Positions 61,936-64,000 of a stretch of 64,000 nt of DNA are shown piece after piece (position 1 is the first letter of the stretch; every line of letters begins with the position of its first letter). The translations under genes were made by a program, and so were the position numbers. Under the pieces are notes generated by a model. That model saw only the letters and a program-made list of their open reading frames with translations. It made no database searches and was not told where the DNA came from. The stretch spans positions 32,796,165 through 32,860,164 of the forward strand of contig OX424564.1 in the NCBI GenBank assembly GCA_949152475.1, written 5' to 3'. This DNA is from Terebella lapidaria. Lineage: Eukaryota > Annelida > Polychaeta > Terebellida > Terebellidae.

Positions 61936-64000
61936 ACACCGTACACTGGTTTGAGGTCATCGTCACTCCTGTCGGCTTTTGTTCGGAGAGATCTCTGTGG
62001 CCAATTCACATTTACCAAAGATGGTCACGTCTGCTTTTATGGATACTGTCATGAAGGCAAAAGATTAACGCAGAGTTTAGACCCAAAAAATATAGCATGG
62101 GTGCTGCCTCAGAAAACAAGGCGCTGAAGTCCTTTGGGTTCGTAAGTGCCATTATGATTTCTAGAGGGCTGGACGGCCCAGGAGACTGGCGTTTTTCTCC
62201 AGTTGTCTGCGGTAGACAGTCGGTCGGTTCAGTAGTCGTGGCGACCCAGGTTTTCATCGCAGCCGCTTTTAATTAGACGGTCGTGTCCACGGTCGCAATT
62301 AGAAAAATGGTGGGGTTTTGGATTAGAATGCCAATGAGACCTCCACGTGGGGAAGTCGATGAGGGACGTGGCTACCGCTGCCAACTGTTTTAGTCAAACA
62401 AGGTCCCTCGCTCACTCGATGTCAACTGCACCCTCTCTAATTCTGCTCATTTGCCGCAATTATTGCCAACCATGTCACTGAACTGTTCCAGTCGAGAACA
62501 GAAGAAGCATCATGACCTTTCTACAATTTTGCGTACCACCCCCCGCTCAAAATCCCAGAGGAATCAAAATCGAGCGACTATCAAAACTACTACATAAAAC
62601 ACATCATGTCAAGGCATCCAAGCCAAAGTGCAAGGGGAAAAAAGCAGAAAAAAATGACCTGAAAAAAGCCTTGGTATAGGAGAGTCATCATAAAAAACAC
62701 GCCATTTGAAATTCATTTGCGACTGCATATATTATTGGTATTGGACGCAAGTGACAAAAGGCCATTAGTGGGAGCACGGGTGTATCATCAAGTTGACGGG
62801 TATAATTGCTCGTAATCTGGTTACGGGGCAGCCTAAGAGCCTCCTCTGGTGACCTGTGCCCTAATTTATTGTGCATTATTTGTTTTACGTAAATATTCAT
62901 AGTGATGAGCGAAATGGGAGGCGAAAAAAAAAAGACTTCCAAAACAACGTTCCCGTGTTGGAAAAAATAAACGTGGATGAGTTAATCTTGTTATGCACAA
63001 TGTTGTACGCAGACAATTTCAGTAAAAAGCGACATTGAGACAAGTCCGGTTAGTGTTTTGGCTCCCACTGAGCATTCACTGAGGGCTCTCGTAACATTTG
63101 CAGCATTCCGGTCTATTAGTCAAAACTTCCTGCCTGGAAAAGTTCTGGTCATCTGAATTTCAGTGGAGAGCGTCTTTTTTTGTGTGAACTTAATCTTATA
63201 TAATATAATGCCGTTTGTAAAACAGTCCCGCCCTCAGATATTCATCATAATATTATTTGGACATGTTATCAAAAAAAAGTTGGTTTATTTACCATTATCC
63301 ACTACAATAAGTGAATTGTATAGTTTTCCTCTTGTCATTCAAGGGAATAACACAATATAAGCCAACCTTAATTAGGACTAAAACGCTTAATTAGGACTTT
63401 AAAACTAAATCAGTTTTCGACTATGAATGATTATTCACCAGGAAATATGCTTTGAAAAACTTTACAAATACAGGAATACTGGTTTAACGCAGAAACCTGG
63501 ATCTATTGTATCGTTGGTAAACGGAGCGTGGAATGTAACCTGCAGGCCAGGAGTTATAACATGATACATTTATCAAGGTTCTCCACACAACTTTATCTGT
63601 CTGCCACAGTCGTATTTTCTTAATGCATACTTGATTACTAATGAGCAAGGGGAATGTGATCTAAGTAAACAGAAATTCCAGAAAATTGATGAAAAATCAC
63701 CTTCTTCTGGCCTGCGAGGGTCCACAGGCCTGTGTGCCTGAATGGACCCCTCCCCCACCCCTATAACCCTTCCCCACCCAACCCACCCCACATAAAATGT
63801 AATGAAAACAGACTCGTTATTGATACCAGTACCTTCATCATATATTTCCGAAATGGTGAAAAAAAATCTTGCAAATGCAAAAAGGAGAGATCCCCGTGCT
63901 AAAAATGAAGCAGGAATCTTTTACAGTTGGATAGCATCAAAGAAAAGAAAACAGAAGCGTTAGTTGCAGCGTTTGCCTTTATTCCGGCCTCCGTGATTGG
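61936..64000. other. Single-copy non-coding region to window end
   Basis: No supported gene. A GC-richer block lies at about 62,130-62,450. Short open frames (60-92 codons) on both strands show no recognisable domain. The remainder is A+T-rich with short C-rich runs near 63,745-63,790. Confidence 0.4.

Overview
This is nuclear DNA from a eukaryote, most likely a marine invertebrate animal (an invertebrate deuterostome or lophotrochozoan; I cannot fix the phylum). It is about 60% A+T and has no compact gene array. The longest open frames mostly run through simple or tandem repeats, and the only recognisable protein remnant is the C-terminal end of a non-LTR retrotransposon reverse transcriptase. 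I see no complete protein-coding gene, rRNA, tRNA or CRISPR array. The window reads as a long intergenic or intronic stretch with many homeodomain-type TAATTA motifs, several GC-richer blocks and many transposable elements.

Layout. 1-760: degenerate repeat-like sequence. 761-1668: an inverted-repeat element holding a 5'-truncated LINE tail and a 31-bp satellite hairpin. 2.5-6.5 kb: single-copy sequence with C tracts. 6.59-8.0 kb: an old interspersed repeat ending beside a 41-bp palindrome. 12.52-13.40 kb: a 104-bp minisatellite. 13.9-14.8 kb: a homeodomain-motif-rich block. 18,062-18,658: a 597-bp fold-back element with a 7-bp target duplication.

The centre is a head-to-tail duplication: copy A at 19,983-27,379 and copy B at 27,380 to about 36,587. 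Five inverted-repeat insertions, from five different families, are each present in only one copy, so the other copy shows the empty or corresponding site: 23,227-24,483 in A; 31,354-32,616, about 33,796-34,541, 34,804-35,703 and 35,786-36,459 in B. Three of the B insertions are built from short palindromic or inverted satellites. Divergence between the copies is very uneven: some 200-400 bp blocks are nearly identical and others look roughly 80-85% identical by eye.

36.6-44.1 kb is single-copy sequence. 44,103-45,515 is a transposon-like unit with a (GTC)n-rich head and seven ~134-bp repeats; most repeats carry nuclear-receptor-type motifs (a DR1 plus TCAAGGTCA). 45.5-64 kb is single-copy sequence with GC-rich blocks, a 72-bp (AT)n tract, G-quadruplex-prone runs and one weak candidate coding exon on the minus strand (61,759-61,935). 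No genes can be shown to work together. The main content is repeat biology and possible cis-regulatory DNA.
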